Source of the DNA: Phenylobacterium aquaticum
GTDB lineage: Bacteria > Pseudomonadota > Alphaproteobacteria > Caulobacterales > Caulobacteraceae
DNA length: 64,000 bases
Direction of reading: 5' to 3'
Assembly: GCF_022695515.1 (NCBI RefSeq)
Contig: NZ_JALDPT010000006.1
Coordinates: 1-64,000, forward strand
The position numbers and the translations under genes are program-made. Of the stretch, positions 21,379 to 30,268 are shown in pieces. Position 1 is the first letter of the stretch, and every line of letters starts with the position of its first letter. A model generated the notes under the pieces. That model had not been told where the DNA came from and searched no databases. It saw only the letters and a list, made by a program, of their open reading frames with translations.

Positions 21379-23291
21379 GCGGCGACCGGATAGGCGGCGT
21401 CGTAGATCGCCTGGGCGAGGTGCATCGGCTCGATCGGCTTGCGGACCACGCCCTGAAAGGCGCCCGCCGCGTCCAGCCACCCGAGATCGGCGTCGGCCGT
21501 GAAGGCCAGGATCGGGACGGTCTGGTTCGGGCCCGTATGGGCGCGGATGGCGGTCAGGGCCTCGGGTCCGCTCAGGCCGGGCATGCGGATGTCCATCAGG
21601 ATCAGGTCGACTGGGGCGTCTAGCGCGAGCTTGACCCCGGCCTGTCCGTCGCTCGCCTCGCTGACCAGTACGCCGAAGGGTTCCAGCACGGCGCGGGTCA
21701 GGTGGCGGTTGACCTCATTGTCGTCCACGACCAGCAGCCGGATGCCGTCGAGCGAGGGCGGGGCGTCGGCCTGGGCCGGAACCGCAGGCGCGGCGGCGAC
21801 GGGCGCCGCGATACTGAATTCGAACACCGCGCCCTGGCCCGGCGCGCTGCGCACCCCGATCCCGCCGCCCATGGCCTCGGCCAGGGCCTTGCAGATCGCC
21901 AGGCCCAGGCCCGTGCCGCCATGTCGCCGCGTGGTCGAGGAATCCACCTGCGAGAACCTCTGGAACAGGCCCTGCTGCTGTTCGGGGGTCAGGCCGGGGC
22001 CGGTGTCTTCCACGGCCACGGTGAGCTGCTCGCGACCGGCGTCATGGCGGGCGACCAGCCGGACCGAGCCCTTGTCAGTGAACTTCACGGCATTGCCGAT
22101 CAGGTTCAGCAGGATCTGCCGCAGGCGGTCGGGATCCAGCGACACCCAGGCCGGCAGGTCGCCGTCGAGCGCCAGCTGGAGCTCGATCCCCTTGGCCTGG
22201 GCCTGGGGCGAGAACAGGGCCATGGCTTCAGTGAGACAGGCGGCGACGGGGGAGGGACGGGGCGCGATCTCGAACTGCCCCGCCTCCAGCTTGGAGAAGT
22301 CCAGCACGTCGTTGACGATCGAGAGCAGGGCCTCGCCCGCGGCCGCGATGCGGCCCGTCTGGGCGCGGGTCAGGTCGTCCAGTCCGCTCCGCGCCTGCAG
22401 GAGGTTGGCGTAGCCCAGAATGGCCGTCAGCGGCGTCCGGATCTCGTGGCTCATATTGGCCAGGAACTGGGACTTCACGGCGGTCGCCTTCAGCGCCGCG
22501 TCGCGGGTCTCGGCCAGCTCGGTCTCCAGCGCCTTGCGGGCGCTGATGTCGCGGACCGTATCCTGGAACTCGACGATCTCGCCGGTGGCCGGATCGCGGA
22601 TCGCCTTGGGGTGGGCTTCCAGCCAGGTCAGCGACCCGTCCTTGCGCCGGCCTCGATATTCGAAGCGGATGGCGGGGGCGTCGGGTCCAGCCGCCACATA
22701 GTCGGCGAACCGCTCCAGCACGCCGGCAATGTCGTCCTCGTGGATGATGATGGTCGCCGGCCGGCCCAGCAGCTCCTCGGGCCGATAGCCCAGCAGGGCC
22801 TCGACCGCGGGGGAGAGGAAGGTGACCTCCCGGGTCGGCGTATAGCAGGCGATGATGTCCGTGGCGTTTTCCGCCAGCAGCCGGTAGCGGCGCTCGCTGG
22901 AGGCCAGGGCGAACTCGCTGGTCTTCAGGGGCGTGATGTCGCGCAGGATGCTGATCACTTCGATCAGCTGGCCCTGGGCGTCGCAGATCGGCGTCGGATT
23001 GCCCTGGAACCAGGCTTCGGATCCGTCGGCGCAGCGCAAGCGGAACTCGCGGCTGAGGCGGGTGTCGGGCGGTCGTCCGGACCGATTGTCGGCCTGGGCG
23101 GCCAGCGCCTTGGCGCGGTCGTCGGGGTGGGCGAGGCTCACCGCCTCCCGCCCGATCAGGTCGTCCGGCTCCAGCCCGTAGCGCCGGATCGCCGGAGACA
23201 CTTCCTGGATCACCCCGTCCGGCGAGGCGCGGACGATGAGGTCGGTGGAATTCTCCGACAGCGCCCGGGCCCGGGCCTCTGTGGCGCGCAC
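21375..23291 (-). CDS. Hybrid sensor histidine kinase, C-terminal piece of a frameshifted gene
   Basis: 638 residues from a GTG at 23291 that is probably not a real start. In order: two PAS/PAC repeats (ENSTDLIVRASPDGVI; LLAENATDIIACY), HisKA with phospho-His in MSHEIRTPL, HATPase with NLIGNAVKF, DTGPGL and GTGLGLAI, then a receiver domain with VVDDNEVNR and phospho-acceptor Asp in LILMDIRMPG. The sensor half lies in another frame at 23210-24214. A single-base correction near 23294-23306 joins them into one protein of about 945 residues. No HPt domain or DNA-binding output is present, so phosphate probably passes to another protein. Confidence 0.82.
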   Translation of the reverse strand: MRATEARARALSENSTDLIVRASPDGVIQEVSPAIRRYGLEPDDLIGREAVSLAHPDDRAKALAAQADNRSGRPPDTRLSREFRLRCADGSEAWFQGNPTPICDAQGQLIEVISILRDITPLKTSEFALASSERRYRLLAENATDIIACYTPTREVTFLSPAVEALLGYRPEELLGRPATIIIHEDDIAGVLERFADYVAAGPDAPAIRFEYRGRRKDGSLTWLEAHPKAIRDPATGEIVEFQDTVRDISARKALETELAETRDAALKATAVKSQFLANMSHEIRTPLTAILGYANLLQARSGLDDLTRAQTGRIAAAGEALLSIVNDVLDFSKLEAGQFEIAPRPSPVAACLTEAMALFSPQAQAKGIELQLALDGDLPAWVSLDPDRLRQILLNLIGNAVKFTDKGSVRLVARHDAGREQLTVAVEDTGPGLTPEQQQGLFQRFSQVDSSTTRRHGGTGLGLAICKALAEAMGGGIGVRSAPGQGAVFEFSIAAPVAAAPAVPAQADAPPSLDGIRLLVVDDNEVNRHLTRAVLEPFGVLVSEASDGQAGVKLALDAPVDLILMDIRMPGLSGPEALTAIRAHTGPNQTVPILAFTADADLGWLDAAGAFQGVVRKPIEPMHLAQAIYDAAYPVAA

Positions 23292-24214
23292 GGCCCGGTC
23301 GCCAGGCGCATGGCCGTGATGTCCTGGATCGCCCCATAGAGCCCGATCACTTCGCCGGTCTCGTCGCGCTGGGCGACCCCGTGGGTGACCGTGTTGCGGC
23401 GGCGGCCGTCGGCCAGGGTGATCTCGGCCTCCAGCCGATATTCCTCGCCAGCGTTGAGCGCGCGGTCGATCGCGGCGCGGACCCGGTCCGCGTCGTCGGG
23501 GCGGTAGTGGCGAAGCATGTCTTCAAGCCGCGGCGACCTGTCGCCGGCCTCAAGGCCGAACAGGCGATAGACCTCGTCCGACCAGGTGACCTCGGCGTCC
23601 CCGCGACGCCACGACCAGGCGCCCAGTCCGGTGACCCGTTCGGCCAGGGACAGCAGGCGCAGCCGCTCGGCGGCCAGCCGGTTCAGCTGTTCCGTCTCCC
23701 GCGCCTGCCGGCGCAACAGCAGGGCCTGCATCACGCTCTCGGCGAAGGACCTGAGCTTGGCCTCCTGGCCGGGCGTGAAGGCGCGGGGCTTGTCGTCGAG
23801 GACGCAGAGCGTGCCCAGCCCGGCGCCCTCGGGCGTGATCAGCGGCGCGCCGGCATAGAAGCGGACATTGGGAAAGCCCGTCACCAGCGGGTTCTCGCTG
23901 AATCGCGGGTCGAGGGTGGCGTCGGGCACCACCATGACTTCGGAGCCGCCGATCGCGTGGGCGCAGAATGACACCTCGCGCGGCGTCTCCGACACGTCGA
24001 TCCCGACCCCCGCCTTGAACCACTGGCGGTCAGCGTCGACCAGGCTGATCAGGGAGATGGGGGTGTCAAAGGTCAGGGCCGCCAGTTCGGTCAGCCGGTC
24101 GAACAGGGGCTCCGGCGCGGAGTCCAGGATCTGAAGCTCCTGGAGCGCCGCGAGACGGGCCGGTTCGTCGGGGGAAAGCATGGCTGTAATACTCTGACAA
24201 GACGCGACTTTCAC
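23210..24214 (-). CDS. GAF/PAS sensor piece of the frameshifted hybrid histidine kinase
   Basis: 334 residues as read. Residues 20-165 are a GAF domain of the type found at the front of PAS kinases (DTPISLISLVDADRQWFK; VSFCAHAI; RFYAGAPL; LGTLCVLDD). A PAS follows (GLGAWSWRRGD; YRPDDADRVRAA) ending with IGLYGAIQDITAMRLA. After that the frame becomes meaningless (TGPCAPQRPG...). The next base-shifted frame reads RAVRATEARARALSENS and continues into the kinase piece. It likely senses redox, light or a small molecule; no cofactor Cys/His is diagnostic. Upstream is only a short gap to the acyl-CoA dehydrogenase. Confidence 0.78.
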   Translation of the reverse strand: MKVASCQSITAMLSPDEPARLAALQELQILDSAPEPLFDRLTELAALTFDTPISLISLVDADRQWFKAGVGIDVSETPREVSFCAHAIGGSEVMVVPDATLDPRFSENPLVTGFPNVRFYAGAPLITPEGAGLGTLCVLDDKPRAFTPGQEAKLRSFAESVMQALLLRRQARETEQLNRLAAERLRLLSLAERVTGLGAWSWRRGDAEVTWSDEVYRLFGLEAGDRSPRLEDMLRHYRPDDADRVRAAIDRALNAGEEYRLEAEITLADGRRRNTVTHGVAQRDETGEVIGLYGAIQDITAMRLATGPCAPQRPGPGRCRRIPPTSSSAPRRTG

Positions 24215-24284
24215 CCTCGCGCGCCCGCCATTAAGCCCGTCTTACCGGGTGGCGCTCAGGGCCTGCGACCAACCAGCGCGGGTG

Positions 24285-25454
24285 TCAGATCCGCAGGACG
24301 GCCTTGGCCATGATGTTGCGTTGAATTTCGTCCGTTCCCCCCGCGATGCTCGCCGCGCGCCCCTCGAGATAGCGCGCCGCTTCCAGCCGGGCCCATGCCG
24401 GCCCGACCGGCTGCGGGGCCTGCGGCCAGTCGGTCGCCGGGAACCATGGGGCCGCGTAGGGGCCTGCGGCCTCCACATAGAGTTCGGTCAGCCTCTGGAC
24501 GAGCTCGGTGCCCTTCAGCTTCAGCATGGATGACTGGGCGCCGGGCGCATCGCCCGCCGCGACCTCCCACAGTGTGCGCAGTTCGGTCATCTCCAGGGCC
24601 CGCAGCTCGATCTCGGTGGTCATCAGCCTGGAGGCGAAGCCCGTCTCGCGGATCAGGCCGCTCTCCGTCGCCGCCGCGCGAATACCCGCCAGCAGGTTCA
24701 GGGACAGGGACACATAGGCCTGGCCGGTCCGCTCATGGGTCAGCAGGCCCTTGGCGTAGGTCCATCCCTGGCCCTCCTCGCCAATGCGGTTCTCGACCGG
24801 GACCCGGACCCCGTCAAAGGTGACCCGATTGAAGGCGTGGCGACCATCGATCGAAATGATGGGCGAGACCGAGACGCCGGGCGTCGTCATGTCGATCAGC
24901 AGGAAGGTGATCCCGGCCTGCTTCTTCGGCTCGGTCGCGGTGCGGACCAGGCAGAACATCCAGTCGGCCAGGTGCGCGCCGCTGGTCCACACCTTCTCGC
25001 CCTCGACCACATAGACCTCGCCCTCCCGGCGGGCGGCGGTCCTCAGGCTGGCCAGGTCCGACCCGGCGCCCGGCTCGGAATAGCCCTGACACCAGCGCTT
25101 TCGGTCCGCGAGGATGTCGGGCAGGAATCGCGCCTGCTGCTCGGGCGAACCATAGGCGAACAGGATGGGCGCAAGCATCCCCATCCCCATGCCGCCGACC
25201 TGGGGCGGCAGGTTCGCCGCGGTGGTCTCGCGCTCCCAGATGAAGGCCTGGGTCGCCGTCCAGCCCGGTCCCCCGAACTTCACCGGCCATTTGTTGGCCG
25301 CCCAGCCCTTGGCGATCAGGGCGCGATGCCAGGCGGCCTCGTCCTCGGCGTTCTTTTCGCGGGGCGGGTGGTCCGGGAAGGTCGCTGCGATCAGGCCGCG
25401 CACCTCGTCGCGAAACGCGTGGTCGGCCGCTGTGAAATCGAGGTCCATGGACAT
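24285..25454 (-). CDS. Acyl-CoA dehydrogenase
   Basis: 389 residues, usual length for the family. GYSEPGAGSDLASL is the acyl-CoA/FAD loop, VWTSGAHLADW and FDGVRVPVENRIGEEGQGW are core signatures, and the C-terminal IAGGTDEIQRNIMAKAVL is the FAD-binding end. It oxidises an acyl-CoA to the 2-enoyl-CoA and passes electrons to ETF; this branch resembles those used for branched, cyclic or steroid-side-chain acyl-CoAs, which is an inference. It is divergent from the hot-dog-like gene at 25521 with a shared AT-rich palindrome between them. Confidence 0.9.
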   Translation of the reverse strand: MSMDLDFTAADHAFRDEVRGLIAATFPDHPPREKNAEDEAAWHRALIAKGWAANKWPVKFGGPGWTATQAFIWERETTAANLPPQVGGMGMGMLAPILFAYGSPEQQARFLPDILADRKRWCQGYSEPGAGSDLASLRTAARREGEVYVVEGEKVWTSGAHLADWMFCLVRTATEPKKQAGITFLLIDMTTPGVSVSPIISIDGRHAFNRVTFDGVRVPVENRIGEEGQGWTYAKGLLTHERTGQAYVSLSLNLLAGIRAAATESGLIRETGFASRLMTTEIELRALEMTELRTLWEVAAGDAPGAQSSMLKLKGTELVQRLTELYVEAAGPYAAPWFPATDWPQAPQPVGPAWARLEAARYLEGRAASIAGGTDEIQRNIMAKAVLRI

Positions 25455-25463
25455 CCGCCCGTC

Positions 25464-25486
25464 TTATTATAGTATGTCTGCAATAA
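25464..25486. promoter_or_regulatory. AT-rich inverted repeat in divergent promoter region
   Basis: Arms TTATT (25464-25468) and AATAA (25482-25486) lie in the 66-bp gap between the divergent starts at 25454 and 25521, a short AT-rich island in GC-rich DNA. The reverse strand reads TTGCAGACATACT, faintly like the element upstream of the 34-42 kb genes. A shared operator for both genes is likely; the regulator is unknown. Confidence 0.4.
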
Positions 25487-25520
25487 TCCGGAAGCGGACC
25501 CCGGGTCAAGGGAGAACGGC

Positions 25521-26393
25521 ATGTCGAACCCAGTGGAAGCCTTCGTCTTGGAGGACCGGGCAGGGGTGCTGGCGGGCCCTGTCCGGCGACCGGCCAATGC
25601 CTCCAAGACCGCCGTCGGCTCGATCCACGACGACGCCACGGCCCAGCGCCTGGGGTTCCGGGGCGGCACGGTGGCCGGCAATATCCACTTCGAACAGTTC
25701 CCGCCCTTGTTGGAGGCGGCCCTCGGTGCGGACTGGGCCCGCACCGGGTCTCTGTCTTTGTACTTTCTCACCCCCACCACCGACGGCGAGCCGGTCCAGG
25801 CCTTCGCTCAGCTTCAGCCGGACGGCCGGGCCAAGGTGTGGATGGATGACGCTCAGGGCCAGAAGGTCTGCGAGGGCACGGCCTCGGTCGGGCCGCCCGA
25901 CGCCTGGTCCGCCTTGAGGGAGCGCCTGCTCACCTTGCGTCCGGCCGAGGACCTGCGCATCCTCGCCGGCGTTCGGGTGGGCGACAGCGTCGATGATGTG
26001 GCGGCGCGGGTCGACAGCGCCGCCGGCGCCAGGCGCCTCGCCGTGATCACCGAGGACCTGGCCCGCTATCACGACCCGGCTGAGTTCGGGGCGCGGGTGG
26101 CCCCTCCGGCGACCGCGATCGACGCCCTGCGCGCGGTGGAGATCCCGCTGTTCTCCAAGGTCCAGGGCTTTGTCGGCATGTTCGGGGCCATTGAGCTGCA
26201 GATGCTCGGCGGGCCGATCTTCGCCGATCATGACTATCTGGCGAGCGGCCGGGTGCTCGCCCTGTCGGAATCGCCCAAGACCGAGATCGTCTGGTACGAA
26301 TCGACCCTGCGCGACGCGACCGACGGTCGTCCGGTCGCCCGAATGATCCTGATGTCGCGTCTTCTGAAGGCCTCCTCGCCGCTCTGGACTTGA
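25521..26393 (+). CDS. Probable hot-dog fold (MaoC-like) protein
   Basis: 290 residues. The segment SIHDDATAQRLGFRGGTVAGN resembles the hydratase/dehydratase loop of MaoC-like hot-dog proteins, where a short helix and a Gly-rich turn line the acyl-CoA pocket. The length is about that of a double hot-dog. The second half (RYHDPAEFGARVAPP; VPLFSKVQG-like stretch) would be the partner fold. If correct, it would hydrate or bind an enoyl-CoA made by the divergent acyl-CoA dehydrogenase. Catalytic Asp/His are not certain, so a binding or non-enzymatic role is possible. AGGGAGA precedes the start. Confidence 0.5.
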   Translation: MSNPVEAFVLEDRAGVLAGPVRRPANASKTAVGSIHDDATAQRLGFRGGTVAGNIHFEQFPPLLEAALGADWARTGSLSLYFLTPTTDGEPVQAFAQLQPDGRAKVWMDDAQGQKVCEGTASVGPPDAWSALRERLLTLRPAEDLRILAGVRVGDSVDDVAARVDSAAGARRLAVITEDLARYHDPAEFGARVAPPATAIDALRAVEIPLFSKVQGFVGMFGAIELQMLGGPIFADHDYLASGRVLALSESPKTEIVWYESTLRDATDGRPVARMILMSRLLKASSPLWT

Positions 26394-26433
26394 GCCGGCC
26401 GCCGCATCGCGGCATGTCCTTCTGAGGCGGAGG

Positions 26434-28548
26434 ATGACGCGGATGCTGAGGCTCGACGGCGGCGGACAGACCCTGCTGATCTGGTTGGATGGCGGACGGC
26501 CCAAGCTCGCCTATTGGGGCCCGATCCTGCCCCAGGATCTCGACGACGCGTCGGTCATCGCGCTCGCCGAGACGACCCTGCCCCAGGGGGGTGTGCTCGA
26601 CCTGGGCGAGGCCCTGGACCTGTTCCCGGAAGCCGGGGTCGGCTTCACCGGCCATCCGGCCCTGATCGCGCACCGGGCGGGCGGCGGCTTCGTCACCCAG
26701 ATGCGCGCGGCCGGCTATGTCGCCGCCCAGGATGAGATCGAGATCGACCTCACCGATCCGCTCGCCGGGCTGGCGGTGCGCCTCATCGTCCGGCTCGATC
26801 CCGACACCGGGGTCGCCGCCTTCCGCGCCGTGCTCACCAACACCGGCGCGGACGTCTTGTCCGTCGACTGGATCAGCCCCTGCGCCCTGCCGTTCGCCGA
26901 GGCGGAGCTCATGTTTTTCGAGGGCCGCTGGGCCCGCGAGTTTCAGACTGTCCGGCAACAGGTCCGCACCGGCCTGGTCACCAAGGACAACCGCACCGGC
27001 CGCACCTCGCACCATGCGCCGCCGTTCATGGCGGTCGGCGCGCCGGGCTTCTCCGAGACCCGGGGCGAGGTCACCGGCGTCCACCTGGCCTGGAGCGGCG
27101 ACGCCCGCATGCTGGCCGAACGGCTGCGCGACGGCCGGGTCCAGGTCCAGGCCGGCGAACTGTTCCTGCCCGGCGAAATCACCCTGCCGCCGGCCGGAAC
27201 CTATGAGACGCCGATCCTCTATGCCGCGCGGTCTGCCGCCGGGCTGAACGGACTGTCCGACCGTTTCCATCCCTTCGTCCGCGATCAGGTGCTGGGCGGG
27301 CGGCTCAAGGCCAAGCCGCGTCCGGTGCACTTCAACACCTGGGAGGCCGTCTATTTCGACCACGATCTCGACCAGTTGAAGGCGCTCGCCGATCTCGCGG
27401 CCTCGGTGGGGGCCGAGCGGTTCATCCTCGACGACGGCTGGTTCAAGGGGCGCAACGACGACACCACCAGCCTGGGGGACTGGACGACCGATCCCGTGAA
27501 GTTCCCGGGCGGCCTGTCGCCCTTGATCGACCATGTGCGCGGCCTTGGCCTGGAGTTCGGCCTGTGGGTCGAGCCGGAAATGGCCAATCTGGACTCCGAC
27601 CTGATCCGCGCCCATCCGGACTGGATCCTGCATGTCGAGGGGCGCGATCAGCCGGTGGGGCGCGGCCAGTACGTGCTGGACCTGACCCGGCCCGAGGTCG
27701 CCGACAACATCTTCGCCCAGATCGAGGCGCTGCTGGCCGCCTATCCGATCAGCTATCTCAAGTGGGACATGAACCGCGACCTGACCCACCCGGCCAGCCG
27801 GGGGCGTCCGGCCAGCCACAACCAGACCCGCGCGGTCTATGCGCTTATCGACCGGCTGCGCGCCATGCATCCTGACGTGGAGATCGAGTCCTGCGCCTCG
27901 GGCGGCGGGCGCGCCGACTACGAGATCCTCAAGCGGACCGACCGGGTCTGGACCTCCGACTGCAATGACCCCATCGAGCGCCAGTCGATCCAGCGCGGCT
28001 TCTCGATCTTCTTTCCGCCCGAGGTGATGGGCGCCCATGTCGGGCCCGCCGCCAGCCACACCACGGCGCGCCGCACCAGTCTGATGCTGCGCGCCTACAC
28101 CGCCCTGGTCGGCCATATGGGGATCGAGGCCGATGTCCGGGCGTTTTCGGAGGCCGATCGCGCCCGCCTGGCCGAGGCCATCGTCCTGCACAAAAGGCTC
28201 AGGCCGCTGCTGCATTCCGGCCGCACCCGGCGGCAGGACTATCCGGACCCCGGTGCGGTCGCGACACTGGTGCTCGGACGGGACGGGGGGCTGGCCAGCT
28301 TCGCCCAACTGGAGACGCCGCCGCATGGCGGGCTCGCGCCCCTGCGACTGACGGGGCTGGAGCCAGCGGCGGTCTATGACGTGACCCTGCTGAACGCGCG
28401 CCCGGCCCGGCCTGGCCGACCCACGCCGGCCCTGGTCCGCGGCGAGCCGATCCGCACCTCCGGGCGACTGATCGCCGAACTTGGCCTGCCCCTGCCGATC
28501 CTGCGGGCCGGCGAGATCGCCCTGTTCGAACTGGTCCGGGTCGCCTAG
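26434..28548 (+). CDS. Alpha-galactosidase, GH36
   Basis: 704 residues. Beta-sandwich N-terminal domain, then the TIM barrel with ILDDGWFKGRNDD, LGLEFGLWVEPEM, the nucleophile Asp445 in YLKWDMNRD, CASGGGRADYEIL and the acid/base Asp509 in WTSDCNDPIERQ. All are GH36 signatures. It hydrolyses terminal alpha-galactosides with retention. No signal peptide is visible, so it acts in the cytoplasm on imported oligosaccharides such as melibiose or raffinose. No sugar transporter lies next to it. GGCGGAGG precedes the ATG; a second ATG three codons later is possible. Confidence 0.92.
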   Translation: MTRMLRLDGGGQTLLIWLDGGRPKLAYWGPILPQDLDDASVIALAETTLPQGGVLDLGEALDLFPEAGVGFTGHPALIAHRAGGGFVTQMRAAGYVAAQDEIEIDLTDPLAGLAVRLIVRLDPDTGVAAFRAVLTNTGADVLSVDWISPCALPFAEAELMFFEGRWAREFQTVRQQVRTGLVTKDNRTGRTSHHAPPFMAVGAPGFSETRGEVTGVHLAWSGDARMLAERLRDGRVQVQAGELFLPGEITLPPAGTYETPILYAARSAAGLNGLSDRFHPFVRDQVLGGRLKAKPRPVHFNTWEAVYFDHDLDQLKALADLAASVGAERFILDDGWFKGRNDDTTSLGDWTTDPVKFPGGLSPLIDHVRGLGLEFGLWVEPEMANLDSDLIRAHPDWILHVEGRDQPVGRGQYVLDLTRPEVADNIFAQIEALLAAYPISYLKWDMNRDLTHPASRGRPASHNQTRAVYALIDRLRAMHPDVEIESCASGGGRADYEILKRTDRVWTSDCNDPIERQSIQRGFSIFFPPEVMGAHVGPAASHTTARRTSLMLRAYTALVGHMGIEADVRAFSEADRARLAEAIVLHKRLRPLLHSGRTRRQDYPDPGAVATLVLGRDGGLASFAQLETPPHGGLAPLRLTGLEPAAVYDVTLLNARPARPGRPTPALVRGEPIRTSGRLIAELGLPLPILRAGEIALFELVRVA

Positions 28549-29159
28549 CCGCGGGCCTGGGCGACGCCGGCGTCGATGGCCGCCAGGATCATGCTCACGG
28601 TCAGGTCCTGCAGGCTCTCTCGCGAGACGCCGGCGCGCACCATGTGGGCGCCGGCCGCGCCGGTTATCCCCATGCACAGCTCCACGATCGGCTCGGCCTG
28701 AGCCTCGGTGACGCCGTGGGCCCTCGCCAATCGCCGGGCCAGGAAGCGGACCGCCGCCTTGCGGTCGCTGGCGTTCTCCTCCTCGAAGGCGGCGACCACG
28801 GCGGGCTCGCTGAACAGCCGTTCCAGCAGCAGGCCGCGCTCCTCGGACTGCTTGAGCGACAGGGCCGTCATGCGCCGGACCATGTCGTTGAAATCGTTCG
28901 CCTGGGCGTTCTCGATCGCCTGGGCCGCGTGCAGACCCGCATATTCGCGCCGCAGGACCGCCTCGAGCAGCCGCGTCCGGCTGGGGAAGTAATGGTACAT
29001 CAGGGCGGAGCTGACATCGGCCGCGGCCGCGACGCCGTCCATGGTCACGCCCGACAGGCCATGGGCCATGATCAGGGCGGCGGCGTGGTCCAGGATCGAA
29101 TCCTGTCGATCGCTCGGCGAGAGCCGCGTGCGCCGCCGGGGTTCATCCGCCTTGTCCAT
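28545..29159 (-). CDS. TetR-family transcriptional regulator
   Basis: 204 residues. The helix-turn-helix is at residues 25-65 (ILDHAAALIMAHGLSGVTMD; AAADVSSALMYHYF). The C-terminal helical ligand domain is not diagnostic. A perfect palindrome lies just upstream of its start (29173-29190), so autorepression is likely. Its stop shares a CTAG with the alpha-galactosidase stop, and nothing else is close enough to be an obvious target except the double winged-helix gene upstream. Confidence 0.88.
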   Translation of the reverse strand: MDKADEPRRRTRLSPSDRQDSILDHAAALIMAHGLSGVTMDGVAAAADVSSALMYHYFPSRTRLLEAVLRREYAGLHAAQAIENAQANDFNDMVRRMTALSLKQSEERGLLLERLFSEPAVVAAFEEENASDRKAAVRFLARRLARAHGVTEAQAEPIVELCMGITGAAGAHMVRAGVSRESLQDLTVSMILAAIDAGVAQARG

Positions 29160-29172
29160 GGCCGGGTTCTAG

Positions 29173-29190
29173 CGTGTTTCGACAAACACG
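29173..29190. promoter_or_regulatory. Perfect palindromic operator upstream of TetR gene
   Basis: CGTGTTT and AAACACG arms (29173-29179, 29184-29190) with a 4-nt centre, 14 bp upstream of the TetR start codon. Size and symmetry fit a TetR dimer site. It also sits just after the stop of the 29212 gene, so the target is probably the TetR gene itself. Confidence 0.6.
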
Positions 29191-29211
29191 GTCTCGTCTT
29201 GATGCGCCGGC

Positions 29212-30177
29212 TCAGCGCCAGCCGGAAATATTGTGCACGCCGGCCGAGCGTCGCCCCCAGGCGGTGCGGGGCATGGGCATGCCGACCCGATGGACCGACT
29301 GGACGAACACCACCGTGGCGTCCCAGGCCTGCTGCGCCACCGCGCCGATATCGTCGCCGACCAGGACGCGCCCGGGTGCGATCAGCCCCCCGCGGCCGCG
29401 GCCCTCCAGCAAGCCCTCGGCCAACAGCTCGTCCGCGAGCTGGGCGGTCATGGCCCGGGGAAAATGCAGACGCTTGGCCAGGCTGGTCCGCGTCACCGGG
29501 TGTCGGATCTCGTCGGGCAACAGCCCCTGGCTCCGGGCCAGCCGCCCCGACAGCTCGGGCGAGGCGCGGACCGCGTCATAATTGGCGTCGCAGACGCCCA
29601 GGAAGGCCACCGCCTTGTGCGCGCTCCACCCCATCTGGCGCATGAGGTCCGGAAGCCCGCCGTCCAGGAAGAACCGCATCGACAGCCGGGCGACCCTGCG
29701 CCGGGTTTCATGGGCCGAGACCTGGCCCTCGGGCAGCTGCACGCCCAGCGCGGCGAGCTCGTCCAGAAAACTGGCCACGCCCACGAACACCTCGCGGCGC
29801 ACCCGCTCCATGGCCGGGCCATGCAGCACGGTCGGGGCGGCCAGCCAGCCGTCGGGAGTCAGCTGCACAAGACCGCGAGCCTCAAGGCCGGCCAGTCGCC
29901 GGCGCGCCTCGTCGACGCTCAGGGCGACCCGGGCCGCCAGGGTCTCGACCGGCTCTGGCCGGCGGATGGCGAGCATCTGCTCGGCCTGGTCCTCGGTCTC
30001 ATCGGGAAGCGGAAAGGTGGTGTCCGCCCCGGTCAGCCATCCCAGGCCGGAAATCAGCAGCACGTCGGCCGGATCGGCGCCGACGATGGCGTACATCGTG
30101 TCCAGAAAGACAAAACTCTGTCGGACCAGGCAGCGCATCACCGGGCGATAGAGCGGACGAGCGATCTGCTTCTGCAT
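29212..30177 (-). CDS. Putative double winged-helix regulator
   Basis: 321 residues from the ATG at 30175-30177; a longer frame reaches 30225 but would place an operator-like palindrome inside codons. Two helix-turn-helix-like segments are visible: VETLAARVALSVDEARRRL with GLVQLTPDGW (residues ~80-120) and RTSLAKRLHFPRAMTAQL with GLLEGRGRGGL (~235-275). The middle is helical with no known ligand fold. It is not recognised as a named family; it could be a MarR- or Rrf-like transcription factor. It lies 91 bp downstream of the ScfR gene on the same strand and may be cotranscribed. Confidence 0.55.
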   Translation of the reverse strand: MQKQIARPLYRPVMRCLVRQSFVFLDTMYAIVGADPADVLLISGLGWLTGADTTFPLPDETEDQAEQMLAIRRPEPVETLAARVALSVDEARRRLAGLEARGLVQLTPDGWLAAPTVLHGPAMERVRREVFVGVASFLDELAALGVQLPEGQVSAHETRRRVARLSMRFFLDGGLPDLMRQMGWSAHKAVAFLGVCDANYDAVRASPELSGRLARSQGLLPDEIRHPVTRTSLAKRLHFPRAMTAQLADELLAEGLLEGRGRGGLIAPGRVLVGDDIGAVAQQAWDATVVFVQSVHRVGMPMPRTAWGRRSAGVHNISGWR

Positions 30178-30201
30178 CCTGTTCCGACCCTCCCCCTGAA
30201 T

Positions 30202-30229
30202 CGGTTTGTAGACAATCTGGCACAAACCG
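30202..30229. promoter_or_regulatory. Inverted repeat upstream of the double winged-helix gene
   Basis: Arms CGGTTTGT (30202-30209) and ACAAACCG (30222-30229), perfect over 8 bp, separated by 12 bp. It is 25 bp upstream of the chosen start of the 29212 gene and supports that start. Likely an autoregulatory operator. Confidence 0.55.
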
Positions 30230-30268
30230 GCGTTCGGCCAGATACCCGAAACGGGGAGCGGCGGGGCC

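Noticed and set aside
24249-25917. Plus-strand open frames within the acyl-CoA dehydrogenase gene
   Set aside because: They overlap the well-supported minus-strand enzyme, have no family signatures and no ribosome sites.
26047-28677. Minus-strand open frame of 876 residues opposite the alpha-galactosidase
   Set aside because: The plus strand has a full GH36 protein with both catalytic Asp; the minus frame is a GC-rich shadow with low-complexity sequence.
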